Notes: generated from the sequence alone by a model not told the origin. A DNA stretch of 64,000 bases from Flavobacterium sp. ALJ2 (GCF_015594725.1 NZ_JADNRC010000010.1:124001-188000); one strand, 5' to 3'. Shown: positions 43,244 to 52,472, numbered from the stretch's first letter. Numbers and translations are program-made.

Positions 43244-44473
43244 ATGACTACAAAAAAATACATCAAATTAATCCTTATTTTGGGTTCTTTAACTGCTCTT
43301 GGTCCGTTTTCTATCGATATGTACCTACCTGGTTTCTCTGGAATTGCCAGAGATTTAAATACCACTGTTGCTAAAGTTTCGATGAGTTTATCTAGTTATT
43401 TTATAGGTATATCGGCTGGACAATTGCTTTACGGCCCTTTATTAGATCGATTTGGAAGAAAAAAGCCCTTGTTTGTAGGGTTAATGATTTATATTTTGGC
43501 TTCTTTAGGATGCATTTTTGTTACTGACATAGACACTTTTATCGGTTTACGTTTTTTACAAGCCGTTGGTAGCTGTGCTGCTACTGTTGCATCTGTTGCA
43601 ATGGTTCGTGATCTTTTTCCTGTAAAAGACATTCCTAAAGTATTTTCTATGCTTATGCTTGTTGTAGGCCTTTCGCCGATGCTTGCTCCAACTATCGGTG
43701 GTTACGTAACTACTGATTATGGCTGGCATACTGTTTTCTTTATATTAATGTGTATGGGCATCGTAATTTTATTGGCTGCTCTAATTGGTTTACCCAACAC
43801 GCATAAACCAGATACGACTATCTCGTTAAAACCTAAACCTATAATTACAAACTTTCTTAAGGTGGTAAAAGAACCTCAGTTTTTTACTTATGCCTTTACT
43901 GGTGCTGTATCTTTTTCTGGTTTATTTACTTACGTAGCGTCCTCTCCTATCGTTTTTATGGATATTTTTAAAGTAGATGCTAAAATATATGGTTGGATTT
44001 TTGCCTTTATGTCTTTGAGCTTTATTGGTGCTAGCCAACTAAATTCTTTTTTATTAAGAAAGTTTTCTAGTCAACAAATGATTTTTGGAGCTTTGATTAC
44101 TCAATCTGTAATTAGTATTGTCTTTTTAATTTTAGCAATAAACAATCTTCTTGGTTTATATGAAACAATTGGTATGTTGTTTATTTATTTAGCTTGCCTG
44201 GGAATTTCAAATCCAAATACTGCTGGTCTTACTATGGCACCTTTTTCCAAAAATACAGGAAGCGCATCAGCATTAATGGGTGCAATTCAGCTTGGTTTAG
44301 GTGCAATAGCCTCTTTTGCAGTTGGCGTTTTTGTGAAAAATTCTATCATTCCGATGGTTGCTATTATGACAACTACTACAATTACTGCTTTTATAATTTT
44401 AAATATTGGTAAACGTTTTATAAAAGAAAAAGTAGCTATTTCTAACAATGATGAAGCAGGAATGATTCATTAA
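43244..44473 (+). CDS. MFS multidrug exporter, Bcr/CflA type
   Basis: A 409-aa major-facilitator protein with twelve hydrophobic spans. The Bcr/CflA signature is visible near the start: LGPFSIDMYLPGFSGIARDL in the first span, and motif A as LLYGPLLDRFGRKKP after span 2. Motif C appears as GLSPMLAPTIGGYV in span 5. It is a drug/H+ antiporter of the inner membrane; the substrate range is unknown. It is transcribed alone and ends at the long hairpin at 44612. Confidence 0.92.
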   Translation: MTTKKYIKLILILGSLTALGPFSIDMYLPGFSGIARDLNTTVAKVSMSLSSYFIGISAGQLLYGPLLDRFGRKKPLFVGLMIYILASLGCIFVTDIDTFIGLRFLQAVGSCAATVASVAMVRDLFPVKDIPKVFSMLMLVVGLSPMLAPTIGGYVTTDYGWHTVFFILMCMGIVILLAALIGLPNTHKPDTTISLKPKPIITNFLKVVKEPQFFTYAFTGAVSFSGLFTYVASSPIVFMDIFKVDAKIYGWIFAFMSLSFIGASQLNSFLLRKFSSQQMIFGALITQSVISIVFLILAINNLLGLYETIGMLFIYLACLGISNPNTAGLTMAPFSKNTGSASALMGAIQLGLGAIASFAVGVFVKNSIIPMVAIMTTTTITAFIILNIGKRFIKEKVAISNNDEAGMIH

Positions 44474-44611
44474 TTTCTTTTGAAGTACTGTAGTCCTACA
44501 CCTCTTAGATTAAAAAAAACAAAGTTGCAAAATTCCAATGGCTATAAAAACAACAGTTTAATTAGTTACTTAAACTATCAAATTAAAAATAAATAAGGCT
44601 TCTAAAAAAAT

Positions 44612-44650
44612 AAAAGGTTTTTCTTAAGATTACTCTAAGAAAAACCTTTT
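44612..44650. terminator. 15-bp bidirectional terminator
   Basis: AAAAGGTTTTTCTTA (44612-44626) and TAAGAAAAACCTTTT (44636-44650) are perfectly complementary with a 9-nt loop, between the convergent MFS and NDH-2 genes. Confidence 0.85.
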
Positions 44651-44696
44651 TATGTAAAACATTAATTTGTCGTAAGATTTGTTAAAACTGTGACTT

Positions 44697-45965
44697 TTAC
44701 TTTATTACTTGTTTTTTATCTGGTCTGATAATCATACGCAACGATTGATCTTTTGCAAAATAGGCTATCATCCAGTTGTAAAATGTACTTAAGCGATTGC
44801 GATATGTAATCAGAGAGACAAGGTGAATAAATAACCAGATTGCCCAAGCAAAGAATCCATTAAAATGCCATTTAGGTTTTGGTAAATCAACCACTGCCTT
44901 ATTTTTACCAATAATCGCCATAGATCCTTTATCTAGATATATGAAAGGCTTTAATGGTTTATTTTGAACACTTGCTTTAAAGTTTTTAGCTAAGTTTATT
45001 CCTTGCTGAATGGCTACTTGTGCTACTTGTGGATGCCCATTTGGAAATGCAGGATCTGTATCCATGATAGATGTATCACCGATAGCATAAATATTTTGCA
45101 TGCCATTCACTTTACTATATGCATCGGTTGCCATACGTTTGCCTCGTCCGTAACTTTCCATCGGAATACCATCAAAGGCTTTTGCCGAAACTCCTGCTGC
45201 CCAAATTAGGTTTTTGGTATGAATGGTTTCTCCGTTTGAAAAATGTACTACATCATCTACATAATCAGTAACGCGATTATTAAGTTTTACTACTACTCCT
45301 AAATCTGTAAGTGCTTTGAGTGTATCTTCTTGTGAAGCTTTACTCATCGGTGCCAATAGCGCATCTCCCCCATCAACTAAGTAAACATTACTTGCTGTGG
45401 TATCTAATTCCGGATATTCTTTTAATAAAATATTTTTACGCATTTCGGCAAACATTCCCGAAACTTCTACTCCTGTTGGTCCACCTCCAGCTACAACAAG
45501 GGTTAATAGTTTGCGACGTTTTCGAATATCTTTGGTAATAGTCGCTTTTTCAAGGTTTTTAAGCAACGTATTGCGCATTACTATGGCATCGTTTAGTGTT
45601 TTCATCGGAATGGCATTTTTCATTACATTCTCCATTCCGAAATAACTAGTTTCAGCACCTGTTGCAAATACCAAATAATCGTATGCTAATTCTCCGTTAT
45701 TAAGAATTATTTTATTTTCTTCCGGAACTACTTGTTGTAGTTCTCCCAATCTAAACTGTAGATTTTTTTTGCCTGCAAAAAATTTCCTAAATGGATAACT
45801 AATACTTGATGGTTCTAAAAAAGCAGTCGCAACTTGATATATAAGTGGTGGGAAAAAGTTATAGTTGTTTTTATCTACAAGCGTTACTTGTATTTGTGGC
45901 TGATTTACAAGCTCTTTCGCTAGATTTATTCCTGCAAAACCTCCGCCTATGATTACTATCTTCAT
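44697..45965 (-). CDS. ndh: type II NADH dehydrogenase (NDH-2)
   Basis: A 422-aa two-dinucleotide-fold flavoprotein that passes electrons from NADH to quinone without pumping protons. The FAD motif is VIIGGGFAGINLAKEL at 3-18, the NAD motif VVAGGGPTGVEVSGMFAEM, and the second FAD/quinone region NIYAIGDTSIMD and HPQVAQVAIQQG. The C-terminal part (FFAWAIWLFIHLVSLI) is a membrane-anchoring amphipathic or spanning helix usual for these enzymes. A -7 box lies at 46007-46014 on its strand. Downstream is the terminator at 44612. Confidence 0.9.
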   Translation of the reverse strand: MKIVIIGGGFAGINLAKELVNQPQIQVTLVDKNNYNFFPPLIYQVATAFLEPSSISYPFRKFFAGKKNLQFRLGELQQVVPEENKIILNNGELAYDYLVFATGAETSYFGMENVMKNAIPMKTLNDAIVMRNTLLKNLEKATITKDIRKRRKLLTLVVAGGGPTGVEVSGMFAEMRKNILLKEYPELDTTASNVYLVDGGDALLAPMSKASQEDTLKALTDLGVVVKLNNRVTDYVDDVVHFSNGETIHTKNLIWAAGVSAKAFDGIPMESYGRGKRMATDAYSKVNGMQNIYAIGDTSIMDTDPAFPNGHPQVAQVAIQQGINLAKNFKASVQNKPLKPFIYLDKGSMAIIGKNKAVVDLPKPKWHFNGFFAWAIWLFIHLVSLITYRNRLSTFYNWMIAYFAKDQSLRMIIRPDKKQVIK

Positions 45966-46006
45966 ATATGTTGTCTATTAAATAGGTTTTATAAAAAAAT
46001 ACCTTA

Positions 46007-46014
46007 CAAAAGTA
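46007..46014 (-). promoter_or_regulatory. -7 box of ndh
   Basis: The minus strand reads TACTTTTG, an exact TAnnTTTG match 42 nt upstream of the ndh ATG. At the -33 position there is ATG instead of TTG, 19 nt away. Confidence 0.45.
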
Positions 46015-46048
46015 CAACATAAAATAGTGGTTACATACTCATCAATAC

Positions 46049-46080
46049 TTACTTTTTGAATTTTTTAACAGGTTTTTCAA
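46049..46080. repeat. 32-bp direct repeat, outer copy of helicase 3' end
   Basis: These 32 bp are identical to 46846-46877, which encode the last ten codons and stop of the neighbouring RNA helicase gene. The two copies bracket the SUKH-like gene, 797 bp apart. Flanking bases differ on both sides, so the identity ends sharply. Confidence 0.9.
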
Positions 46081-46091
46081 GTTTACAAATT

Positions 46092-46787
46092 CTATTTCGA
46101 TAGTTCTTCAATTCTATCAATTATATATTTGATTTCGTTTTTAAATTGCTTCTGATAACCTATAGTAATAGCATTTTTATATATTAAATCGAAGCGTATC
46201 CAAAAGCCAAAACTTTTTAAAACATACTGAGGCTGTGTACTTTCATCAAAAGAAAAATCAAAATTAAATTCACTTATAAAGGTATTATGAATTGAATTTA
46301 TATCTTTTAATTTATTTTCTTTTATTAAATTAATTTCTATATGCTCACCATCAAAATAGGGTGAGTAAAATTTAACATCATGCCATTTTCCTGTAAGCCA
46401 ATTGATTGCTTCATAAAAATTATCATATGATGTTACTCTGATATCATGCCTAGGAAGAATAAATACTTTATCTTTTTTATCTTTTGTAACACAAAGAATA
46501 TCTCCGTTAAAACTGTAACCTATTTGAATCGCATTTAATAAATCCTTGGCAGTAAAAGTTTCATCAACTTCCCATAGATCAGCATAGTCTTTAAATGTTT
46601 TTGGGATATTATTTTCATCTGGATATTCTACAGCTACTTCATTACAATAAATCCCTTCTCCGTATTGACTAAGAAATTCAATATAATCTTGCGGAAGTAT
46701 TTTAAAAATACTTCCGTTGCAATTATTTATTTTCAAATTTCTATCTGGATCAAGTAAGCTTGCTGTTAAAAATATTTTATTTTTCAT
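46092..46787 (-). CDS. SMI1/KNR4 (SUKH) family protein, possible immunity
   Basis: A 231-aa cytosolic protein. The segment ILPQDYIEFLSQYGEGIYCN is the recognisable SUKH core (LPxDYxxFLxxxGxG), followed by a beta-rich domain and a second half with YFDGEHIEINLIKEN. SUKH proteins are common immunity proteins of polymorphic toxin systems, but no toxin gene is adjacent. It lies between two direct copies of the helicase gene end, which implies it was inserted there. A CAAAAATA (-7 box on this strand) at 46838-46845 could drive it. Confidence 0.75.
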   Translation of the reverse strand: MKNKIFLTASLLDPDRNLKINNCNGSIFKILPQDYIEFLSQYGEGIYCNEVAVEYPDENNIPKTFKDYADLWEVDETFTAKDLLNAIQIGYSFNGDILCVTKDKKDKVFILPRHDIRVTSYDNFYEAINWLTGKWHDVKFYSPYFDGEHIEINLIKENKLKDINSIHNTFISEFNFDFSFDESTQPQYVLKSFGFWIRFDLIYKNAITIGYQKQFKNEIKYIIDRIEELSK

Positions 46788-46845
46788 TTTACTATACTAA
46801 TACCTGAATGTCATAATAACGTCAAAACATTAAAATACAAAAATA

Positions 46846-46877
46846 TTACTTTTTGAATTTTTTAACAGGTTTTTCAA
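46846..46877. repeat. 32-bp direct repeat, inner copy within helicase gene
   Basis: This is the functional 3' end of the helicase gene (codons for VEKPVKKFKK and the TAA). It is identical to 46049-46080. Confidence 0.9.
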
Positions 46878-48180
46878 CTACCTCTGGTTTGTTTTGCAAG
46901 ATATAATTGGCTAACAACTTCTCTATCAATTCATCTTTAGTTAAATGATGAAAAACTGTTTTTACTTTTGTTTTTAAATCTGCCGAAACGTCGTGATTGG
47001 GTTTTGTTTTAAAAATTTGTTTTGCCCACAATAGTGTATTATTTTCTTCCAAACTTGCAACTGATGGTTTTTTAAACTCTTTGAATTTAATTCCCAATTC
47101 TTTTTCAAATTCAGTTATTTCAATTACTTCTTCTGGTTGCAAAACTGTAAGTGATAATCCCTTTGCTCCTGCTCTGGCCGTTCTACCGCTTCGGTGTACA
47201 TAAGCTTCGTAAGCATCTGGTAAATGATAATTTACTACATAAGAAACTTCTTTAACATCTATTCCTCTAGCTGCCAAATCTGTAGCAACTAATATATTGA
47301 TATGCCCTTCACGGAATTGCTCCATGATTCGGTCCCTGATTCCTTGAGATAAACTACCGTGTAAAGCTCCTGATGAAAAACGGTTAATCGCTAAGTTTTT
47401 GGCTAGTTTGTTTACTGCTGCTTTTGTTTTACAAAAAATAATTCCGCGTTCTCCGTCTCTAGAATTTAGGAAATGCATTAAAACATCTAGTTTCTCAATC
47501 GGATCAACAACTATATATTCATGATCTATTCCTTGATTCCCTACTGTTTCCATATCAGCGCTTACCTGAATTACATTTTTAGATAAGTAAGTCTGAATCA
47601 ATTGCTTGATTGTTCCAGGTAATGTTGCTGAGAATAAAAATGTTGTATGCTTTTTTGGTAATTCGGCTACGATTTCATCCAGGCTTTCTTTTAAGATTGA
47701 AACCATTTCGTCGGCTTCATCCAAAATAAGATATTGCGTTTCTTTTAAATTGATTGCTTTTCGCTGCATCAAATCAATTAAACGTCCTGGTGTAGCAACT
47801 ACTATATGTGTAGGTTGTGTAAGTCGTTCTATTTGTGGTTTTATTGGAATTCCTCCGCAAGTTGCCGCTATAGAAACTTCTGGCAAGTATTTTGAAAAAT
47901 CTTCTAAATTTTTAAATATCTGATGTCCTAATTCTCTTGTTGGGACTAAAATCACTGCTTGAACTGTTGGGTTCTCAGGATTTATTAGCTGTAGCAATGG
48001 CAATCCAAAAGCTGCTGTTTTTCCTGTTCCAGTTTTGGCTAAACCTACTACATCACTCTTATTAGCTAAAATTAGCGGAATAGTTTTCTGCTGAATTTCG
48101 GTTGGAGTGACTATATTTAATTCGGTTAGTGCTTTTAGTACTGGTACTGAAATCCCTAAATCTGAAAATTGTTTTGACAT
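46846..48180 (-). CDS. DEAD-box ATP-dependent RNA helicase
   Basis: A 444-aa DEAD-box helicase with the full motif set: Q motif (FSDLGISVPVLKALTELNI ... TEIQ), motif I GLAKTGTGKTAAF, Ia VPTRELGHQ, II DEAD, III SATLPG, IV IIFCKTK, V ATDLAARGIDVKEV and VI HRSGRTARAG. A basic C-terminal tail ends in KKFKK. It remodels RNA, probably in ribosome assembly or RNA decay. Its last ten codons are duplicated beyond the downstream SUKH-like gene. Confidence 0.94.
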   Translation of the reverse strand: MSKQFSDLGISVPVLKALTELNIVTPTEIQQKTIPLILANKSDVVGLAKTGTGKTAAFGLPLLQLINPENPTVQAVILVPTRELGHQIFKNLEDFSKYLPEVSIAATCGGIPIKPQIERLTQPTHIVVATPGRLIDLMQRKAINLKETQYLILDEADEMVSILKESLDEIVAELPKKHTTFLFSATLPGTIKQLIQTYLSKNVIQVSADMETVGNQGIDHEYIVVDPIEKLDVLMHFLNSRDGERGIIFCKTKAAVNKLAKNLAINRFSSGALHGSLSQGIRDRIMEQFREGHINILVATDLAARGIDVKEVSYVVNYHLPDAYEAYVHRSGRTARAGAKGLSLTVLQPEEVIEITEFEKELGIKFKEFKKPSVASLEENNTLLWAKQIFKTKPNHDVSADLKTKVKTVFHHLTKDELIEKLLANYILQNKPEVVEKPVKKFKK

Positions 48181-48237
48181 TGTTTTAATTTATTGAAAAA
48201 TTTAAAGATTTAAAAATTTCTGATTGTGTTTTTTAAA

Positions 48238-48294
48238 CCATTAAGGGATTAAGTTTCATTTAGACTTGACTTAATTTTCTTAATCTCTTAATGG
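48238..48294. repeat. inverted repeat with 16-bp arms
   Basis: CCATTAAGGGATTAAG (48238-48253) and CTTAATCTCTTAATGG (48279-48294) pair at 15 of 16 positions around a 25-nt loop. It sits in the 367-bp gap between the two helicase genes, next to copy B of the structured repeat. Confidence 0.55.
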
Positions 48295-48321
48295 ATATTT
48301 TTTTTATAAATATAGAACTCT

Positions 48322-48419
48322 TAGCCCTGATGGTAACGGCATCCTTTTATTTTTTTTCTTTAAAAAAATAAAAGATATAGTGTACAGCAGGTCCCGATAG
48401 CTATCGGGATAGCTCCTAA
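48322..48419. repeat. structured intergenic repeat, copy B with nested palindrome
   Basis: It aligns with 24693-24777 from TAGCCCTGAT to AGCTCCTAA, keeping the inner A/T hairpin (ATCCTTTTATTTTTTT with AAAAAAATAAAAGAT) and CCTG/CAGG. Where copy A has AAAC before AGCTCC, copy B carries the 18-bp palindrome TCCCGATAGCTATCGGGA (48392-48409). The nested palindrome is the same core as at 2187 and 59325. Confidence 0.8.
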
Positions 48420-48547
48420 TTATTCAACTTCTTTTTGAGTTTTAGATTGTACCGTGTCATTCTCTCATACAAATAGGCCTCTACTCCACTCAGAGTGAGA
48501 ACAAACTTTTGACTTTATGTCTTTCCGCTTAAAGCCCTATAAAGGTA

Positions 48548-50086
48548 TCAATCTGGTTCGTTCATTATTTTTTCACGGTATTTTTTACCGGTTAATAATA
48601 CTAACTTCAATTTATAATCGTCTATTAGCCATTCTCTGTAATTCTTACTACATTGACTCAAACATTTTGAATATCTCTTGATTCGACAATCAATATCGTC
48701 ATCTAGTTCTTTTCCTAATGCTTTTGCTTCTTGTAGTGTTTCTGAATTATCTACACACATTGCTGCGTGTTGTTCTAATGATTTATCCAAAACTACTTTT
48801 GAACGCAAATTTTGAGCAATAACAAGTTTATGTTCTTCATCAACATCAAAAGTTACATCGGCTGTTTTGCTGAATTTTGCACGCAATTCTGGTGGCATAC
48901 TGTACTTAAAATACAATTCTATTTCGGTGTCATCACGTAAGTTCTCTAAATAAAACTCTGGTGATTTAAAGATATGTTGCCAATTTACTGGCTCACTCCA
49001 TAATCCGAAACGTGCTGCATTATTTCCTAAATCGATTACTGTAAATTCGTCTTTATTAGGTAATTTTCTTGAACCACGACCAATCATTTGGTAATATAAT
49101 GTCAATGATTTTGTCGCTCTGTTTAATATAATAGTCTCTACTGTAGGCTCATCAAAACCTGTGGTTAAGATACCTACAGATGTTAAAATAGCATCTGGTG
49201 TTTTCTTGAACCATTGCAAGATATCTTTTCGTTCTTCGTTACTACTTGTATTATCTAGATGACGAATATCATATCCTGCTTCTCTAAATGTTTCATATAC
49301 ATATAATGAGGTATGAATACCATTGTTAAAAATTAGGGTTTTCTTGCCAAGTGATTTTTCGGTATAAGCATGCAATAATTTTTCTTGCATGATTGTATTT
49401 GTATATAAATCATCTGAAGATTTTACTGTGTAATCTCCATTGATACCTACTTTTAATGATGTTAAACCTACATCATAACTATAGGTTGTTGCTTTTGCCA
49501 AAAATCCTTTTTCTATTAATGAACCAATTGTGTCTCCTACAATTAATTCATCATAACTTTCGTGCATTGGTAATTTAATATTCGAACTTAACGGCGTTGC
49601 TGTTACTCCTAATATAAATGCATTTTTAAACGAGCTTAATAATTTTCGGAATGAATTGTAATGCGCCTCATCGATAATTACTAAACCAATATTATCTAAA
49701 TGTAATTTTTCGTCATTAATACGGTTTTTTAATGTTTCGACCATGGCAACAAAACAAGAATACTCATTTTGATCCAATAGCTCTTTTACCTTACTATTGA
49801 TAATCTTGTTTTTAACACCAAAACCTTTTAACATTTTTGAAGTTTGCTTACAAAGTTCAATTCTGTGTGTTAAAACTACTACTTTTTTTTCATGCTGCGA
49901 TAAGTAACGGCGTACGATTTCTGAGAAAACTACTGTTTTTCCTCCACCAGTAGGTAATTGGTACAATAAATGATGTTGTGCCGAACCATTATCTAAACGA
50001 TCGAAAATGGCATCAATATCGCCTTTTTGATACGCATAAAGTTCCTTTTTTTCTTCTCTTTCTATTTCTAAGGTGTTTTGAGACAT
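48548..50086 (-). CDS. DEAD/DEAH-box helicase (SF2, SSL2-like)
   Basis: A 512-aa superfamily-2 helicase of the restriction-enzyme-III/SSL2 type. Motif I is LPTGGGKTVVF (about 43-53), II is IDEAHYN, III GVTATP, V SVGILTTGFDEPTVE and VI QMIGRGSRKLPNKDEF. The C-terminal 100 residues are unusual and contain several Cys (CVDNS, CRIKRYSKCLSQC). It is a nucleic-acid translocase of unspecified role and not evidently part of a restriction locus. An exact -7 box (TATTTTTG) lies on its strand at 50113-50106. Confidence 0.87.
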   Translation of the reverse strand: MSQNTLEIEREEKKELYAYQKGDIDAIFDRLDNGSAQHHLLYQLPTGGGKTVVFSEIVRRYLSQHEKKVVVLTHRIELCKQTSKMLKGFGVKNKIINSKVKELLDQNEYSCFVAMVETLKNRINDEKLHLDNIGLVIIDEAHYNSFRKLLSSFKNAFILGVTATPLSSNIKLPMHESYDELIVGDTIGSLIEKGFLAKATTYSYDVGLTSLKVGINGDYTVKSSDDLYTNTIMQEKLLHAYTEKSLGKKTLIFNNGIHTSLYVYETFREAGYDIRHLDNTSSNEERKDILQWFKKTPDAILTSVGILTTGFDEPTVETIILNRATKSLTLYYQMIGRGSRKLPNKDEFTVIDLGNNAARFGLWSEPVNWQHIFKSPEFYLENLRDDTEIELYFKYSMPPELRAKFSKTADVTFDVDEEHKLVIAQNLRSKVVLDKSLEQHAAMCVDNSETLQEAKALGKELDDDIDCRIKRYSKCLSQCSKNYREWLIDDYKLKLVLLTGKKYREKIMNEPD

Positions 50087-50192
50087 TTTATTTTATTGGT
50101 TTTTGCAAAAATACACCTAAAAAACAGTTATATTGTCTTTTTTATCTTAAAATAAAAGGAAAAGTTCTCGATTATTTAATTATGGGCGGGTT

Positions 50193-50726
50193 CTAAAAAG
50201 TCGTTTTATCCAAAATTACTTCAAAATCAGGCTCATTTTTCCATTTTTGAATAATAGTTTCCTCATGAATTTGATTTATTCTAGATTTAAATTCCGCTAA
50301 AATTCCATTTGAAATTATAAATTTTATTGCTTGTTCAAATGAATTGAACATGCTTTTATAAAAAAGCTCTTGCTTTATTGGGTTTTCTGATGAGTAGGTT
50401 TGTGCAATTTCGATATTATAAAGCATTACATCAGCAATTACAAATGGATCAACTCCTAAAAGTATAAAATGCTTGATGTATTTTTGAGCTACTGAGCGAC
50501 GCATTTTTGGTTTTGTGCGCCTTTTTGATGCTTTTGCTTTAATTGGAAAATATTCATGCGAAATTTTTAACTTACATTCCTGCAGCAGTGTTTCTTCTTT
50601 AGGATTGAATACAAAATCATAATAGACTTTTACAGGGCTGAATTTCTCGTACAATTCAATTATTTGCTCTTCTAATTGTTCTTTAGTAAGATCGTTTAAA
50701 TATTTTTTTAAATCACGTTTACTCAT
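50193..50726 (-). CDS. DUF6155-like protein
   Basis: A 177-aa helical, Lys-rich protein: MSKRDLKKYLNDLTKEQLEE at the start and the MRRSVAQKYIKHFILLGVDP helix in the middle. I associate this layout with the DUF6155 family of Bacteroidota, of unknown role; this is from memory. The frame opens two codons earlier at a TTG, but ATG 50726 is the natural start. It is monocistronic. Confidence 0.6.
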   Translation of the reverse strand: MSKRDLKKYLNDLTKEQLEEQIIELYEKFSPVKVYYDFVFNPKEETLLQECKLKISHEYFPIKAKASKRRTKPKMRRSVAQKYIKHFILLGVDPFVIADVMLYNIEIAQTYSSENPIKQELFYKSMFNSFEQAIKFIISNGILAEFKSRINQIHEETIIQKWKNEPDFEVILDKTTF

Positions 50727-50828
50727 TATCAAAGTTTAAGATTGTAAAAGTAAATTACTTTATCATTCTATACCCTAAAAATCAAGCAGAATCATTAATT
50801 TTACCGTTAATAATTAAAAAAAAAATAA

Positions 50829-51113
50829 ATGCTCAAGATTTTTAAGATTACTGCGATTTTAGAAGGAATTTCATATCTCGTTTTATTTTCTAATATGCTT
50901 TTTATTAAGCCTACTAACATAACTTTATATAAAACTTTATTATTCCCTATCGGAATGAGTCATGGTTTACTATTTATAGGATATATTTTATTAGCTATTT
51001 TACTAAAAAGTGCTCAAAAATGGGATTTTAAAACTTTCATGTTAATCTTAATTGCTTCTGTAATTCCGTTTGGCACTTTTTATATTGAGTATAAATACCT
51101 AAAAAATGCTTAA
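50829..51113 (+). CDS. DUF3817 integral membrane protein
   Basis: A 94-aa protein with three membrane spans. The opening FKITAILEGISYLVLF and the FPIGMSHGLLFIGYIL segment are DUF3817 signatures. The function is unknown. Its last 8 bases overlap the start of the MscS gene, so the two are translationally coupled. Confidence 0.85.
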   Translation: MLKIFKITAILEGISYLVLFSNMLFIKPTNITLYKTLLFPIGMSHGLLFIGYILLAILLKSAQKWDFKTFMLILIASVIPFGTFYIEYKYLKNA

Positions 51114-52362
51114 ATTCTTGGAGAAAATTTTCAACTACTTATACCCTCTTTTTAGAGATTGGGGCATGAGCCGTAATATTGCTTCTTATCTCAGTCTTAT
51201 TTTTAATATTGTTATATTAATCATAATCGCATATGCCGTATATTATCTAGCCAAATTTGTTTTAGTTACTCTTACTGCAATTTTTGCCCAAAAAACAAAA
51301 ACCAAGTTTGATGACTTTTTAATCAATAATAAAACTACTAAATATACCGCTTACTTAATTCCGTTTTTCTTTATCTATAAAGCCGTTCCAATAATCTTGG
51401 ATAAATATGAATATTGGGAATTGATTTTCGGGAAAATTGTTGGTGTTTATATCGTATTATTATTGTTGTGGATTATTCGAACTATTTTTAATTCGCTTAA
51501 AGATTACTTAAAACAAAAACCAGAATACAGCGATAAGCCTATTGATAGTTTTATTCAGGTAGTAATGATGGTTCTATGGATATTTGGAGTAGTAATTATT
51601 ATTTCTAAATTATTTGGAATCAAACACGGCGAATTATTAACCATACTAGGAACTCTTTCGGCAATTATTATCTTAATTTTTAGAGATACTATTCTTGGTT
51701 TTGTTTCAAGTGTTCAGGTTGCCGTCAATGATATGGTTCGTATTGGTGACTGGATTACGATGGATAAATTTGGTGCTGATGGTGATGTAATCGAGATCAA
51801 TCTTGCTACTGTAAAAGTTCGAAACTTTGACAATACGATTACCACTATTCCTACTTATGCTTTGAGTTCAGATTCGTTCCAGAACTGGCGTGGTATGCAA
51901 AAATCAGATGGACGTCGTATCAAGAGACATGTTTTGATTAAAACAAGTACGATTCGTTTTTTGAATGATGACGATCTTAATCAGATGAAAAAAATTCAAC
52001 TTATTACTCCTTATATTGAATCACGTCAGGCGGAAATAGAAAAGTTCAACGCTATACATGGCGTAGACAAAACTTTAGCTTTAAACGGTCGTAATATGAC
52101 TAACCTTGGTTTATTCAGAAAATATATTATCCAATATATGTTGAATCATCCGGGATTAAACAAAGATATGCATATGATGTGCCGTCAGTTACAATCAACT
52201 GCTCACGGGGTTCCTCTAGAAATTTATACTTTCTCGAGTGATAAACGTTGGGCAAACTATGAATATATCATGGCCGATATTTTTGATCATATTATTGCTT
52301 CGGTAGAATATTTTAACCTTGAAATATTTGAATTGCCATCTCAGATTGGTCATATCGAATAA
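51106..52362 (+). CDS. MscS family mechanosensitive channel
   Basis: A 418-aa protein of the small-conductance mechanosensitive channel family. Spans lie at about 25-45, 68-90, 100-125 and 143-165, with the pore-lining helix around GELLTILGTLSAIIILIF. The MscS beta domain follows: RIGDWITMDKFGADGDVIEI, NFDNTITTIPTYALSSDSFQNW and RRIKRHVLIK. The C-terminal domain is longer than E. coli MscS and ends in a YFNLEIFELPSQ strand. It releases solutes on osmotic down-shock. The start overlaps the DUF3817 stop by 8 bp. Confidence 0.9.
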   Translation: MLKFLEKIFNYLYPLFRDWGMSRNIASYLSLIFNIVILIIIAYAVYYLAKFVLVTLTAIFAQKTKTKFDDFLINNKTTKYTAYLIPFFFIYKAVPIILDKYEYWELIFGKIVGVYIVLLLLWIIRTIFNSLKDYLKQKPEYSDKPIDSFIQVVMMVLWIFGVVIIISKLFGIKHGELLTILGTLSAIIILIFRDTILGFVSSVQVAVNDMVRIGDWITMDKFGADGDVIEINLATVKVRNFDNTITTIPTYALSSDSFQNWRGMQKSDGRRIKRHVLIKTSTIRFLNDDDLNQMKKIQLITPYIESRQAEIEKFNAIHGVDKTLALNGRNMTNLGLFRKYIIQYMLNHPGLNKDMHMMCRQLQSTAHGVPLEIYTFSSDKRWANYEYIMADIFDHIIASVEYFNLEIFELPSQIGHIE

Positions 52363-52388
52363 TTCTTTTAACCGTATAGGTTATTCTA

Positions 52389-52452
52389 AACCACATAAGT
52401 TATATAAGTTTATTTGAGCAAAGCTTAATTTTATTATACAACTTATGTGGTT
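52389..52452. repeat. inverted repeat with 19-bp arms
   Basis: The arm AACCACATAAGTTATATAA (52389-52407) pairs with TTATACAACTTATGTGGTT (52434-52452) with one mismatch and a 26-nt loop. It lies between the convergent MscS and thioesterase genes and may terminate both. The CCACATA arm resembles the repeat at the left edge of the window. Confidence 0.6.
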
Positions 52453-52472
52453 ATTTTGTATGTAATTAAGAC

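Noticed and set aside
48548..50086. Restriction-modification or defence helicase
   Set aside because: The SF2 helicase resembles restriction-type helicases, but no nuclease, methylase or specificity gene lies beside it and its neighbours are housekeeping-like.
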